DNA of 64,000 nucleotides from Sphingobium sp. 66-54 (GCA_001899715.1 MKWI01000013.1:1-64000), one strand, 5' to 3'; numbered from the stretch's first letter, positions 32,949 to 41,738 are shown. Notes: a model not told the origin generated them from the sequence alone. Program-made: numbers and translations.

Positions 32949-33146
32949 TCAGTAGCGGCGGGGCTGAAGGCTGTTCAGCCAGTCCTCAACATCGCCGGAT
33001 CGCCATCGAATCTTGCCCGCGCCGATGTGGCAGGGACTGGGAAAGCTGCCGTTGCGGGCGCGGCGATAGAGGGTGGTCCGAGATTTGAAGCCGGTGACGT
33101 TGAGCACGTCCACGACAGTCAGAAGTTGGTTGCGATCAGGGGGCAT
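32949..33146 (-). CDS. AlpA-like MerR-type excisionase/regulator
   Basis: A 65-aa protein with the AlpA/winged-helix excisionase pattern: LLTVVDVLNVTGFKSRTTLY, then RRARNGSFPSPCHIG and KIRWRSGDVEDWL. Such proteins bind att or promoter DNA, steer excision of integrated elements or activate an integrase gene. Its closeness to the tRNA-Pro end of the island fits that role, although no integrase is visible here. Confidence 0.85.
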   Translation of the reverse strand: MPPDRNQLLTVVDVLNVTGFKSRTTLYRRARNGSFPSPCHIGAGKIRWRSGDVEDWLNSLQPRRY

Positions 33147-33219
33147 GAAGGCGTCCTTTCCACTGGTTGGAGTGCAGGACGTGGCTTTGGGAGGCGCTGG
33201 ACGCTATTCAGTTCCGCAT

Positions 33220-34128
33220 TCACGGGAATTCATACATGGGCAATTGGCGCAGATAATTGTTGAAGGCTGGATAGACGCCAGCATGGATTTTCTCCATCCG
33301 GCTATCGCTAATCCTCTCTTTGCCAAGGATTTCCTTCTTTCGTTCGAACGTCAGTCCGTCGAGTTCGGGGCGTCGCAAAGCTATGATGATCTGGATCGCC
33401 TCGCGGAAGGAGTTTGCACGTGGGTCTGCTTCCGAATGGGCAAGAAGCCACTTTATGCGGCGGTCGAATAAGTCGCGGTCGGCGGTGTCGAGCAATGTTC
33501 TGGAGGTGACGAGGGCAGGGGCAACGCGACCGCCCAGCTTGACCAGCAATTCGCTCATGGGAATTGGACGGTGCGGGATGCATTGCCAAAGGTTTTGATC
33601 CCGGCTGACAATGAGAAGCGTGCCATGATCGGCAAGAAATGCGCGAAGGGCGCTCTTCGTAACGGGCTTAAGGTTCCCATCGGGAAGTTGCTCAACACAT
33701 GGGATGTCGCCGCTGGCGATCTGTTTTCGAAAGTCGTCAAGTGCCCGCAGATTACGCGCCAGCGTTTCATCCGGCTCAGTGAGGATTTCCTCGATTTCCG
33801 GTTCATCGCGCACCTTGGCGCGTTTGCGCGCCCATATGAAGGTGCAGCCTCCAGCAAAAAGGAGGACCAAACCGCTGCCTTGTGCGATCCGATCCTGAGC
33901 AGCGATCAGGACCACAGCTAGCAATACGACGACTACCGAGGCCAATTGCGCTAAGTGGAGCCCGTTGCGACGTTTGCGTCCGCGCTTCGCCGCCGATGCC
34001 ATCGCGCCGAGCACACTTGTCGGGATGATGGCGGTCAAGGCCGTTCCTGCTGGTCGTTTCAGAAACGCAATATAGCCATCCCGAATTTTGACGAACTCGG
34101 CGGGGCGAAGAGGCAACTGCTCTCGCAT
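33220..34128 (-). CDS. Hypothetical membrane protein at the element's tRNA end
   Basis: A 302-aa protein with two closely spaced membrane segments near residues 60-95 (LASVVVVLLAVVLIAA and SGLVLLFAGGCTFIWA) and a cytosolic C-terminal two-thirds. The latter contains PDGNLKPVTKSALRAFLADH and LLVKLGGRVAPALVTSRTLL. I recognise no family. It is the last gene before tRNA-Pro, where an integrase would normally lie; it has no integrase motif (no R-H-R-Y pattern). Confidence 0.65.
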   Translation of the reverse strand: MREQLPLRPAEFVKIRDGYIAFLKRPAGTALTAIIPTSVLGAMASAAKRGRKRRNGLHLAQLASVVVVLLAVVLIAAQDRIAQGSGLVLLFAGGCTFIWARKRAKVRDEPEIEEILTEPDETLARNLRALDDFRKQIASGDIPCVEQLPDGNLKPVTKSALRAFLADHGTLLIVSRDQNLWQCIPHRPIPMSELLVKLGGRVAPALVTSRTLLDTADRDLFDRRIKWLLAHSEADPRANSFREAIQIIIALRRPELDGLTFERKKEILGKERISDSRMEKIHAGVYPAFNNYLRQLPMYEFP

Positions 34129-34289
34129 CTATCGGCTGGCATAAGCAGAGTGAGGCGAATCTTCAATCGGAAGGGTGCCGGGCGAGTGCGATGTCGAGGC
34201 GTTGAGATGCACTGCGTGGCAATCGCCAAAATTAAGTTTGCACCACCAGCGCACCACCAGAGCGAATTTGGTGGCCCCCGGCGGGGTAA

Positions 34290-34318
34290 AAATATTGGCT
34301 AAGTCATTGAAATATTGG
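34290..34318. other. Possible att flank: direct repeat abutting tRNA-Pro 3' end
   Basis: AAATATTGG occurs at 34290-34298 and again at 34310-34318; the second copy ends in TGG, the complement of the tRNA 3' CCA. Immediately left, GCACCACCAGC is also doubled. Short direct repeats next to a tRNA 3' end are typical of integrase arm or core sites. No second copy of the tRNA end was found in the window. Confidence 0.35.
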
Positions 34319-34392
34319 TCGGGACGAGAGGATTCGAACCTCCGACCCCCACACCCCCAGTGTGATGCGCTACCAGGCTGCGCTACGTCCCG
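34316..34392 (-). tRNA. tRNA-Pro(GGG)
   Basis: A complete 77-nt cloverleaf on the minus strand with an encoded 3' CCA. The acceptor stem pairs CGGGACG with CGTCCCG, the D stem is GCGC/GCGC, the anticodon loop is CTGGGGG (anticodon GGG, reading CCC/CCU), and the T arm contains TTCGAAT. The discriminator is A. It marks the boundary between accessory DNA on its 3' side (lower coordinates) and core genes on its 5' side, as expected for an element that integrated into the tRNA 3' end. Confidence 0.95.
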
Positions 34393-34581
34393 ACCGGAGG
34401 CGCCTCCTAGGCGTATCGCGCGGAAGTTGCAAGATGCGTGTCGCCGACCGGACCGCTCCCCGATGCCGGTTGCCTGGGGGTGGTCGATATGCTAGCCGCG
34501 CGGCCTTGAATTTCATGGGCGGATAGTGCCAAACAGCATGATCCGTCCCCTCCCCTCGGCTTATGCTGTTCAAGGACTGCA

Positions 34582-34920
34582 ATGTTCACAAATCTCGCTC
34601 TCGCTCAGGCGGCCCCGGCGGCCGGTTCTTCCGGTGCCGGCATGGTCATGCAGTTCGTCCCGCTGCTGCTCATCTTCGCGGTGTTCTATTTTCTGCTGAT
34701 CCGTCCGCAGCAGCAGGCGGCCAAGCGCCACCGCGCCAAGATCGACGCCGTCAAGAAGGGCGATCAGGTCGTCACCGGCGGCGGTCTGGTCGGCAAGGTC
34801 GTGCGGGTGGACGAGGGCTATGTCGACGTCGAGCTGGCGCAGGGCATCAAGGTCAAGGCGGTCAAGGGTACGCTCAGCGACGTCATCGACCCGATGACTG
34901 CCAAGCCAGCGAACGACTGA
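34582..34920 (+). CDS. yajC: Preprotein translocase subunit YajC
   Basis: A 112-aa inner-membrane protein with one N-terminal transmembrane helix (FVPLLLIFAVFYFLLIRPQQ) and the conserved cytosolic part RAKIDAVKKGDQVVTGGGLV. It joins SecDF in the auxiliary Sec complex that assists protein export. It is 7 bp upstream of secDF, the usual order. Confidence 0.95.
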   Translation: MFTNLALAQAAPAAGSSGAGMVMQFVPLLLIFAVFYFLLIRPQQQAAKRHRAKIDAVKKGDQVVTGGGLVGKVVRVDEGYVDVELAQGIKVKAVKGTLSDVIDPMTAKPAND

Positions 34921-34927
34921 GCGGCCG

Positions 34928-37498
34928 ATGCTCGACTTTCCCCGCTGGAAGATCTGGGCGATCATCCTCACGCTGCTGGTCGGCTGCTTCTACGCCGTGC
35001 CCAGCTTCCTGCCTGAGCGCGTCACCGCACAGTTTCCCAAGGTCTTGCAGGCGAAGGTCAATCTCGGCCTCGATCTGGCCGGCGGTAGCTACCTGCTGCT
35101 CGAAGCCAATACCGACGATGTCGCCAAACAGCGGGTCGCGCTCATGGAGGAGCAGATCCGCACGGAGTTGCGCCGGGGCGACACGCGGATCGCGATCGGC
35201 GACATGTCGGTCAAGGACCGCGAACTCAGCTTCATGGTTCGGGAACCCTCGCAGGTCGATGCCGCCGTGGAGCGCATCCGGCCGCTGACGCAGGGCGCCG
35301 GCATGACCGGCCAGCGCGATTTCAACGTGGAGGTGCGCGACGGCAAGACCATCGTCGTCACGCCGACCAGCGCAGGCCTCTCCAGCGCGGTCGAGAGCGC
35401 GATGCAGGTTGCCACCGAGGTCATCCGCAAGCGCATCGACGAGATGGGCACGCGCGAGCCGACCGTCATTCGCGAGGGTGCTAACCGCATTGTCGTGCAG
35501 GTCCCCGGCTTGCAGGACCCGAGCGCGCTCAAGGCGCTGCTTGGCCAGACCGCCAAGCTGGAGTTCAAGCTGGTCGACATGACCGCCAACCCGGCGGATC
35601 TGGCACGCGGCGTAGCGCCAATCGGTAGCGAGATCGTGCCCAATGCTGACAATTCGGCGGATGGGCCGTTTCTTGCCGTCAAGCGGCAGGTGATGGTCTC
35701 GGGCGACGAACTGATCGACGCCCAGCAAGGCTATGACCAGCAGAGCAACGCGCCGGTCGTCAACATCCGCTTCAACGGCACGGGCGCCAACAAGTTTGCC
35801 CGCGTGACACAGCAGAACGTCAACAAGCGCTTTGCCATGATCCTCGATGGCAAGGTGCTGTCTGCGCCCAACATCAACGAGCCGATCCTGGGCGGCTCCG
35901 CGCAGATCAGCGGCAATTTCACGGTGGAGAGCGCCAACCAGCTCGCCATTGCGCTGCGCTCGGGCAAGCTGCCCGTCAGTCTCAAGGTGGTGCAGGAATC
36001 GACGGTGAGCCCGGAGCTAGGCGCGGACTCGATCAAGGCCGGTATCACCGCGTCGATCATCGCGGTGATTGCCGTCGCGATCTTCATGTTCCTCGTTTAC
36101 GGCCGCTGGGGCTTCTATGCGAACCTTGCGGTGACGATCAACGTGCTCGTCATCCTCGGCGTCATGGGCCTGCTCAACGCGACGCTCACCTTGCCCGGCA
36201 TCGCCGGCTTCGTGCTGACCATCGGTACCGCGGTGGACGCCAACGTACTCATCTACGAGCGCATCAACGAGGAGCGGCACCGCGGCCGCAGCGTCGTCCA
36301 GTCCATCGAATATGGCTATAAGGAAGCCAGCCGCACCATCTTCGAGGCGAACGTGACGCACGCCATCGCGGGCTTCATCATGCTGGTGCTCGGCTCCGGG
36401 CCGATCAAGGGCTTCGCGATCGTGCTCATCATCGGCATCGCGACCAGCGTGTTCACGGCGGTGACGTTCACCCGCATGCTCGCCGTGCAGTGGCTGCGGC
36501 GCAAGCGGCCGACCGAGGTCCGCATGGGGCCGGTGCGGATCGTGCCGGACGGGACCAATATCGGCTTTGTCCGTATCCGCCATCTCTGCTTCGTCGTGAC
36601 GGGGCTGCTGACCATTGCGGCGGTGTTCGTCACCTTCCAGCGCGGCCTCAACCTCGGCGTCGATTTCGTCGGCGGCGTGTCGATCGAGGAGCGCTTCGCG
36701 TCTCCGCCGCCGATCGACAAGGTCCGCGAGACGGTGAACGGGCTGGGGCTGGGCGAAACCGCGCTCCAGCAACTGGCCGACAAGAATGTCGTCTCGATCC
36801 GCCTGCCGCTGCCGGATACGGCGGACGAAGGCACCACCAACACCATCGTGGAGAAGGTTAAGACGGCGCTGGCGGCGGAGTTCCCCGGCGCGACTTTCAG
36901 CAATTACTCGACCGTGTCCGGCAAGGTCTCGGGCGAGCTGATCCGCAACGGCGTGCTCGCCGTGTTCCTGGCGATCATCGGCATCGCGATCTTCTCATGG
37001 CTGCGCTACGAGTGGCAGTTCGGTGTCTCGACCGCCGTCTCCATCCTGCATGACGTGCTGATAACGGTCGGCTTCTTCGCCTTCACGCAGATGGTGTTCG
37101 ATCTCAATATCGTGGCGGCCGTGCTCACGATCGTGGGCTATTCGATCAACGACAAGATGGTGATCGACGACCGTATCCGCGAGAATATGCGAAAATACCG
37201 CAAGATGGATATGAAATCGCTGATCGACCTCTCGGTCAACGAGACGCTGCCACGCACGATCATGACCTCGGTGACGATCCTGCTGGCTCTGGGCGCGCTG
37301 CTCATCTTCGGCGGCCATGTGCTGCGTGGCTTCACCGCCGCGATGATGCTGGGCGTGGTCGTGGGCACCTACTCCTCGGTCTATGTGTCCTCCTCGCTGC
37401 TCATCACGCTTGGGCTCAAGCCCAATCCGGCCGAGCGCAAGGTCACGAAGGGCATCACGGCCAATGCGGAGCGGGTCGGGCCGCGCACCGAGGGCTGA
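34928..37498 (+). CDS. secDF: Fused protein-export membrane protein SecDF
   Basis: An 856-aa single polypeptide. The SecD half (about 1-525) begins WKIWAIILTLLVGCFY, has the D1 motif NLGLDLAGGSYLLL, a large periplasmic domain, and the membrane block ending near LAVQWLRRKRP. The SecF half starts at about residue 540 with FVRIRHLCFVVTGLL, has GVDFVGGVSIEE (usually GIDFxGGT) and ends in helices with IVGYSINDKMVIDDRIREN. There is no stop or frameshift between the halves. It uses the proton gradient to pull secreted proteins across the inner membrane. Many proteobacteria keep secD and secF separate, so the fusion is notable but known in other bacteria. Confidence 0.95.
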   Translation: MLDFPRWKIWAIILTLLVGCFYAVPSFLPERVTAQFPKVLQAKVNLGLDLAGGSYLLLEANTDDVAKQRVALMEEQIRTELRRGDTRIAIGDMSVKDRELSFMVREPSQVDAAVERIRPLTQGAGMTGQRDFNVEVRDGKTIVVTPTSAGLSSAVESAMQVATEVIRKRIDEMGTREPTVIREGANRIVVQVPGLQDPSALKALLGQTAKLEFKLVDMTANPADLARGVAPIGSEIVPNADNSADGPFLAVKRQVMVSGDELIDAQQGYDQQSNAPVVNIRFNGTGANKFARVTQQNVNKRFAMILDGKVLSAPNINEPILGGSAQISGNFTVESANQLAIALRSGKLPVSLKVVQESTVSPELGADSIKAGITASIIAVIAVAIFMFLVYGRWGFYANLAVTINVLVILGVMGLLNATLTLPGIAGFVLTIGTAVDANVLIYERINEERHRGRSVVQSIEYGYKEASRTIFEANVTHAIAGFIMLVLGSGPIKGFAIVLIIGIATSVFTAVTFTRMLAVQWLRRKRPTEVRMGPVRIVPDGTNIGFVRIRHLCFVVTGLLTIAAVFVTFQRGLNLGVDFVGGVSIEERFASPPPIDKVRETVNGLGLGETALQQLADKNVVSIRLPLPDTADEGTTNTIVEKVKTALAAEFPGATFSNYSTVSGKVSGELIRNGVLAVFLAIIGIAIFSWLRYEWQFGVSTAVSILHDVLITVGFFAFTQMVFDLNIVAAVLTIVGYSINDKMVIDDRIRENMRKYRKMDMKSLIDLSVNETLPRTIMTSVTILLALGALLIFGGHVLRGFTAAMMLGVVVGTYSSVYVSSSLLITLGLKPNPAERKVTKGITANAERVGPRTEG

Positions 37499-37517
37499 GG
37501 CCCGGAGAGGCGGCCTG

Positions 37518-37895
37518 ATGGACCTGCGACGCGAGGAGATAGTCAACGGCCCGGTGATTACCGGCTTTTCAGGCCGCGGCTTCAAGGTGGGCGAGCGCGT
37601 CTATCCGGCGGGCTTGCTCCTTGACCCGGCCGGCGTCACGCCATGGGAAGCGCCTGCGGAGGTGGGCCTATTGGTGACGGCGATGCTGGGCGGCTTGCTG
37701 GAGACCGACCCCGCGCCCGAGTTCCTATTGCTTGGCACCGGCTCGCGCCTCGTCCGGCCGCCACGTAACTTCATCGCAGCACTCGAAGCACGCGGCATCG
37801 GTGTAGAAGCGATGGACAGCCGTGCGGCCGCGCGGGCTTGGGGCGTCTTGCGACAGGAAGACCGGCAGATCGTGGGAGCGTTGCTGCCGCTTTGA
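37518..37895 (+). CDS. Mth938-like domain protein (DUF498, NDUFAF3-like)
   Basis: A 125-aa protein starting MDLRREEIVNGPVITGFSGR with the family core EFLLLGTGSRLVRPPRNFIA and GIGVEAMDSRAAARAWGVL. The family resembles the mitochondrial complex I assembly factor NDUFAF3. It commonly follows secD/secF in alphaproteobacteria. The exact bacterial role is not established, but membrane complex assembly is plausible. The ATG at 37518, 20 bp after secDF, gives the conserved N-terminus. Confidence 0.85.
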   Translation: MDLRREEIVNGPVITGFSGRGFKVGERVYPAGLLLDPAGVTPWEAPAEVGLLVTAMLGGLLETDPAPEFLLLGTGSRLVRPPRNFIAALEARGIGVEAMDSRAAARAWGVLRQEDRQIVGALLPL

Positions 37896-38236
37896 GGGTC
37901 GGGGTGCGCGTGGTGCTATTATGCGCGCGAGCCCCTTATGCGGTGGCTTGTCGAGACAGGGCGACGTGTTCCCGCGGAAGCAGAAGCCCGAAGTGAAGGG
38001 CCGGTAGACGCCTTAGGCCCTTGCTTCGGCAGAAGCACGTCGCTTGACTTTGAGAGCGTGGTCTTCCGAGCGATGTGAGGGAACCGGGGGAGATGGGGAA
38101 GCCGGGTTCCGCCTCCCTCGTGGTAAGGGCAACAGGTCGAAAGCGCGACGGCTTTAATGGAAGCTCGGAGCCACCCAAGTCTGGGCATCTCCGGCGACTT
38201 CAATCGGCTACATCGCGCTCTCGTGCGAAAGATCCC
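37896..38236. other. Intergenic stretch between the Mth938-like gene and corC
   Basis: About 340 bp between convergent genes. I see no supported gene, clear hairpin or repeat in it. Confidence 0.5.
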
Positions 38237-39181
38237 TTAACCTTCCGTTTCCTCATGTGCCGCTTCAGGCGGATGCAACCGCACGCGAGTGACGTGCCGG
38301 TTGTCGCCTTGGATAATCTCGATGCGCCAGCCGCTTTGCTCGTGGGTGACGCATTCGCCCACTTCGGGCACCTTGCCGGCAATCACGAAGGCGAGGCCGC
38401 CCAGCGTATCAATATCGGAATCGATGTCGGCGAGCTTCGGGTCGATCGTCTCAGCGACATCCTCCAACTCGGCGCGGGCATCAGCGTCCCAAAGGCCGCC
38501 GTCGAGCGGCACGAGCATCGCCTCGGGTTCCTCGTCATGCTCGTCCTCGATATCGCCGACGATTTCCTCGACCAGATCCTCGATTGTCACGAGGCCGTCC
38601 GTTCCCGAATATTCATCCAGCACGATAGCAAGGTGGGTGCGCTTGGCGCGCATCTCGGCGAGGAGATCGAGCACGCCCATGCTCTGCGGCACATAGAGCG
38701 GCTGGCGGATCAGCCCGTGCAGCGTCTCGGGGTGCGGCGCGCCGTTGGCGAGGATGGCGAAGGCGTCGCGAATGTGGATCATGCCGGTGATATGATCGAG
38801 CGTCTCGTCGAACACCGGGATGCGGCTGTGTCCCGCCTCCGCGATCAGCGCCATCAGCTCGGCGAAGCTGGCATCCTGCGAGATGGCGATGATGTCCGCG
38901 CGCGGCACCGCCACGTCGTCGACGCTGTGCTCGCTGAAATGCAGCATATTGCGCAGCATCTGCCGCTCGATTGGCGCGAGGTCGCCTTTGACGGGGTGCG
39001 CCGCCTCCTGCTCGTCATATTGCTCGATGACGGTCTCAAGCTCGCGCCGCAGACTCGTCTCCGCTTCTTCTCCGAACAGCAGGGCGCGCAGGCCCCGCCA
39101 TATTCGGCCGCCTTCGCTACTGCTACTGTCGCCCTCGGTGGTGGTCGATGGCGTGGCTGTCTCGGGCATCGCTTCGGTCAA
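38237..39181 (-). CDS. corC: CorC/hemolysin-like CBS-domain protein
   Basis: A 314-aa soluble protein. Two CBS domains occupy about 75-205 (VPRADIIAISQDASFAELMA, and THLAIVLDEYSGTDGLVTIE). A C-terminal CorC_HlyC transporter-associated domain covers about 225-300 (DTLGGLAFVIAGKVPEVGE). It overlaps the ybeY stop and belongs to the phoH-ybeY-corC group. Proposed roles are in magnesium/cobalt efflux and in ribosome or envelope homeostasis. Confidence 0.9.
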   Translation of the reverse strand: MTEAMPETATPSTTTEGDSSSSEGGRIWRGLRALLFGEEAETSLRRELETVIEQYDEQEAAHPVKGDLAPIERQMLRNMLHFSEHSVDDVAVPRADIIAISQDASFAELMALIAEAGHSRIPVFDETLDHITGMIHIRDAFAILANGAPHPETLHGLIRQPLYVPQSMGVLDLLAEMRAKRTHLAIVLDEYSGTDGLVTIEDLVEEIVGDIEDEHDEEPEAMLVPLDGGLWDADARAELEDVAETIDPKLADIDSDIDTLGGLAFVIAGKVPEVGECVTHEQSGWRIEIIQGDNRHVTRVRLHPPEAAHEETEG

Positions 39182-39720
39182 ATCCCTGTTTCGTCGATCG
39201 GACGGGCATCGCAGTGCCCGCGGTCCCCATATGGATCAGGCAGGCCCAGCGTTTCAAGCGCTCCGATTTCCAGCGCTTCCATCGCCTCCGCTTCGCCGTC
39301 GTCCTCATGGTCGTGGCCGAGCAGGTGGAGAGTGCCGTGGACGATGAGGTGGGTCGCGTGATCGGCCAAAGCGATGCCCCGCTCGCCGGCCTCGCGCGCG
39401 CAGGTCTCGCAGGCGAGGATGATGTCGCCCAGCAGCACCTCGCCATCGTCGGTATTGGCGATGCCGGGGAGCAGATCGGGCTGGATCATCGGGAAAGAGA
39501 GCACATTGGTCGGCCGGTCCTTGCCGCGATAGGCGGCGTTGAGCTGCTGGATCTCGGCATCGTCCGAAAGCTTGATCGAGACCTCGACGCAGACTGGCTT
39601 GGCGATCAACTCGCCATCCGGCGTCTGTGACAAGGCAGCGCGTACGGCGCGTTCAGCCAGCGCCGCCCAGTCGATATTCTCTGGCCAGCCGGGACCGGCA
39701 TCGGTGATGACCTCAAGCAT
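39178..39720 (-). CDS. ybeY: Endoribonuclease YbeY
   Basis: A 180-aa protein with the zinc motif HGTLHLLGHDHEDD and the upstream signature YRGKDRPTNVLSFPM. YbeY works in 16S rRNA maturation and 70S ribosome quality control. The ATG at 39720 gives the normal N-terminus and overlaps the phoH stop; its own stop overlaps the corC start, so the three are coupled. Confidence 0.95.
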   Translation of the reverse strand: MLEVITDAGPGWPENIDWAALAERAVRAALSQTPDGELIAKPVCVEVSIKLSDDAEIQQLNAAYRGKDRPTNVLSFPMIQPDLLPGIANTDDGEVLLGDIILACETCAREAGERGIALADHATHLIVHGTLHLLGHDHEDDGEAEAMEALEIGALETLGLPDPYGDRGHCDARPIDETGI

Positions 39721-40708
39721 TGGGGCCCTCGTAGGCTTCGACGATGCGGCCGACGATCGGGTGACGCACAACGTCCGCCGTGGTGAAGCGCACCGTGGCG
39801 ATGCCTTCTATGCCTTCCAGCCGCCCAACCGCGTCTGCAAGGCCGGAGACGCCGGGCACCGGCAGGTCGACCTGCTTGGGATCGCCACAGATGACCATGC
39901 GGCTGCCCTCTCCGAAGCGGGTGAGGAACATCTTCATCTGCGCCTGCGTGGTGTTCTGTGCCTCATCGAGGATGATGAAGGCATTGGCCAGCGTGCGGCC
40001 GCGCATGAAGGCAAGCGGGGCGATCTCGATCTCGCCGGAGGCGATGCGGCGCTCGACCTGCTCGGCCGGCAGCGTATCGTAAAGCGCATCGTAGAGCGGG
40101 CGTAGATAGGGGTCGACCTTCTCCTTCATGTCGCCGGGCAGGAAGCCGAGGCGCTCGCCCGCCTCCACCGCCGGGCGCGAGAGGATGAGGCGGTCCACCG
40201 AGCCGGTGATGAGCTGCGAGACGGCCTGCGCGACGGCAAGATAGGTCTTGCCGGTGCCGGCCGGGCCGAGCGCGAAGATCAGCTCGTTGCGGGTCAGCGC
40301 TTCCATATAGACGCCCTGGTTGGCGGAGCGCGGGACGATCGTCTTTTTGCGGGTACGGATCATCACGGTGGGCGGCTCGGACACGTCGCGGCGGATGATG
40401 CCATCCAGCGTCGGCTCGGCGGACATGGCGATCACCGCCTCCACCGCGCCGGCGTCGATTGGCTGGCCGACGGAGATGCGGTTGTAGAGGCCGGTGAGCA
40501 CGTCGCGCGCGCGCGCCGCCGCCTCGGCGCTGCCTTCGATCTGCAGCTTGTTACCGCGCGCGGCGATATAGACGCCGAGGCGGTTCTCGATCGCCACTAG
40601 ATTCTGGTCATATTCGCCGAACAGGGCGCCGAGCAGATCGGGCTTGTCGAACACCAGCTCCAGCCGGGCCTTGTCGCCGGGCTCAGCCGGACCATGACGC
40701 TTAGGCAT
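39713..40708 (-). CDS. phoH: PhoH-like ATPase (YbeZ)
   Basis: A 331-aa P-loop ATPase with an N-terminal KH-like part and the PhoH core: Walker A ALGPAGTGKTYLAVA, FLPGDMKEKVDPYLRPLYD, Walker B AFIILDEAQNTTQAQMKMFL and CGDPKQVDLP. It partners YbeY in RNA processing. In many alphaproteobacteria miaB lies directly upstream; here about 3 kb of other genes and repeats intervene. Confidence 0.95.
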   Translation of the reverse strand: MPKRHGPAEPGDKARLELVFDKPDLLGALFGEYDQNLVAIENRLGVYIAARGNKLQIEGSAEAAARARDVLTGLYNRISVGQPIDAGAVEAVIAMSAEPTLDGIIRRDVSEPPTVMIRTRKKTIVPRSANQGVYMEALTRNELIFALGPAGTGKTYLAVAQAVSQLITGSVDRLILSRPAVEAGERLGFLPGDMKEKVDPYLRPLYDALYDTLPAEQVERRIASGEIEIAPLAFMRGRTLANAFIILDEAQNTTQAQMKMFLTRFGEGSRMVICGDPKQVDLPVPGVSGLADAVGRLEGIEGIATVRFTTADVVRHPIVGRIVEAYEGPNA

Positions 40709-40932
40709 CGGGCGAAGCCGCGGGGCGCGGCGCGACGGGGTGTGCTGTCATCGCGCATCTCATGCCAGATGAGGCGCGGGCAGGACAAGCGGGAAGTCGC
40801 GGCGGGGCGGGGATGTAGAAACTTGTAGAGAATGATTTGGGGTTTTTCCGGAGACCGGGAGGCAGTGGTTGACTTTGTCTGCTGTAGGATCATTGCTGAT
40901 ACGGTTGAGTCGAACAACCAATGGAGACGGGG

Positions 40933-41382
40933 ATGCTGAGATATGTCGCGGGCGCCATGGGGGCGCTGCTGCTCGCCGGCGCGGCGCAGGCGGCCGCGCT
41001 GACACCCACCGAGATCGTCAACCGCCACACCGGCGCGGGCGGCGATATCGACAAGATCATGGCGGACTATGCGGACGATGCCGTGGTGCTTCAGGCAGGT
41101 CGCGCGGTGCAGGGCAAGGCGGAGATCCGCAAGCTGTTCGAGCGCATGTTCCCCAAGAAGCCCGAGGGCGCGGCTGCTGCCCCGGCCGGCGCCGCCCCGG
41201 CGGCCCCGCGCCCGGAGATGAAGGTCACGCGCGTCTGGGAAGAGGGCGATGTCGGCTTCATGACCTGGGAAATGGGGCCGATGAAAACCACCGAGGAATT
41301 CATCGTGCGCGACGGCAAGATCCAGGTGCAGGCGCTGTTCATGAGCGGGGCTCCGGCGCCGGCGCCGAGGCCGGGGGCGTGA
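40933..41382 (+). CDS. Secreted NTF2/SnoaL-like protein
   Basis: A protein of about 149 aa with a signal peptide (MLRYVAGAMGALLLAGAAQA) and a small NTF2-like fold: IVNRHTGAGGDIDKIMADYA, then VLQAGRAVQGKAEIRKLFER and TEEFIVRDGKIQVQALF. An Ala/Pro-rich loop and tail frame the core. The start at 40933 is preceded by GGAG; 40921 is an alternative ATG. Function is unknown: such proteins may bind small hydrophobic ligands or be isomerase-like. It is one of two related secreted NTF2-type genes in this 2.7-kb insert. Confidence 0.7.
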   Translation: MLRYVAGAMGALLLAGAAQAAALTPTEIVNRHTGAGGDIDKIMADYADDAVVLQAGRAVQGKAEIRKLFERMFPKKPEGAAAAPAGAAPAAPRPEMKVTRVWEEGDVGFMTWEMGPMKTTEEFIVRDGKIQVQALFMSGAPAPAPRPGA

Positions 41383-41493
41383 GCGGCGGCCGCACGATGG
41401 CCTGAAACGGTGTTGAGAATGGCTGCTGCTGGCGTTCGTCCATGCGCGGCGGGATCGGGGGCCCTGCGCAGGCAGGAGCCCTTTGGCAGGAAG

Positions 41494-41738
41494 GAAGCGC
41501 TCGTGCGCCCTGGGCTCCTGCCTGCGCAGGAGCACGGCGCGGTTTGGCTGAGGCAGGCGCATGCTCTCGCGTCGTGGGAAGCGCTCGTGCGCCATGGGCT
41601 CCTGCCTGCGCAGGAGCACGGCGTGGTTTGGCTGAGGCAGACGCATGCCTTCGCGTCGAAGGAAGCGCTCGTGCGCTTTGGCTCTTACCCGCATAGGAGC
41701 ACCGTGCGTTTCGCTGAGGCGGATGCGCTCTCTCGTGG
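41494..41738. repeat. 84-bp tandem repeat, about three copies, carrying a REP-like hairpin
   Basis: Units begin at 41494, 41578 and 41662. The first two are 84 bp and nearly identical; the third is diverged and about 77 bp. Each contains the hairpin GCTCCTGC-loop-GCAGGAGC (41514-41533 and 41598-41617; degenerate in the third). A partial reversed copy lies at 41463-41476. The surrounding 41383-41829 stretch has no gene. The same hairpin occurs near 53.3 and 54.9 kb. Confidence 0.85.

Noticed and set aside
40597..41694. Minus-strand frame of 365 codons spanning the 84-bp repeats and the start of phoH
   Set aside because: Repeated ERFxRREGMRLPQPN-type segments come from translating the DNA repeat; it overlaps phoH in another frame and has no domain.
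41494..41738. CRISPR-like array
   Set aside because: Repeats are contiguous 84-bp units with no spacers and no cas genes nearby; it is a plain tandem repeat with an internal hairpin.
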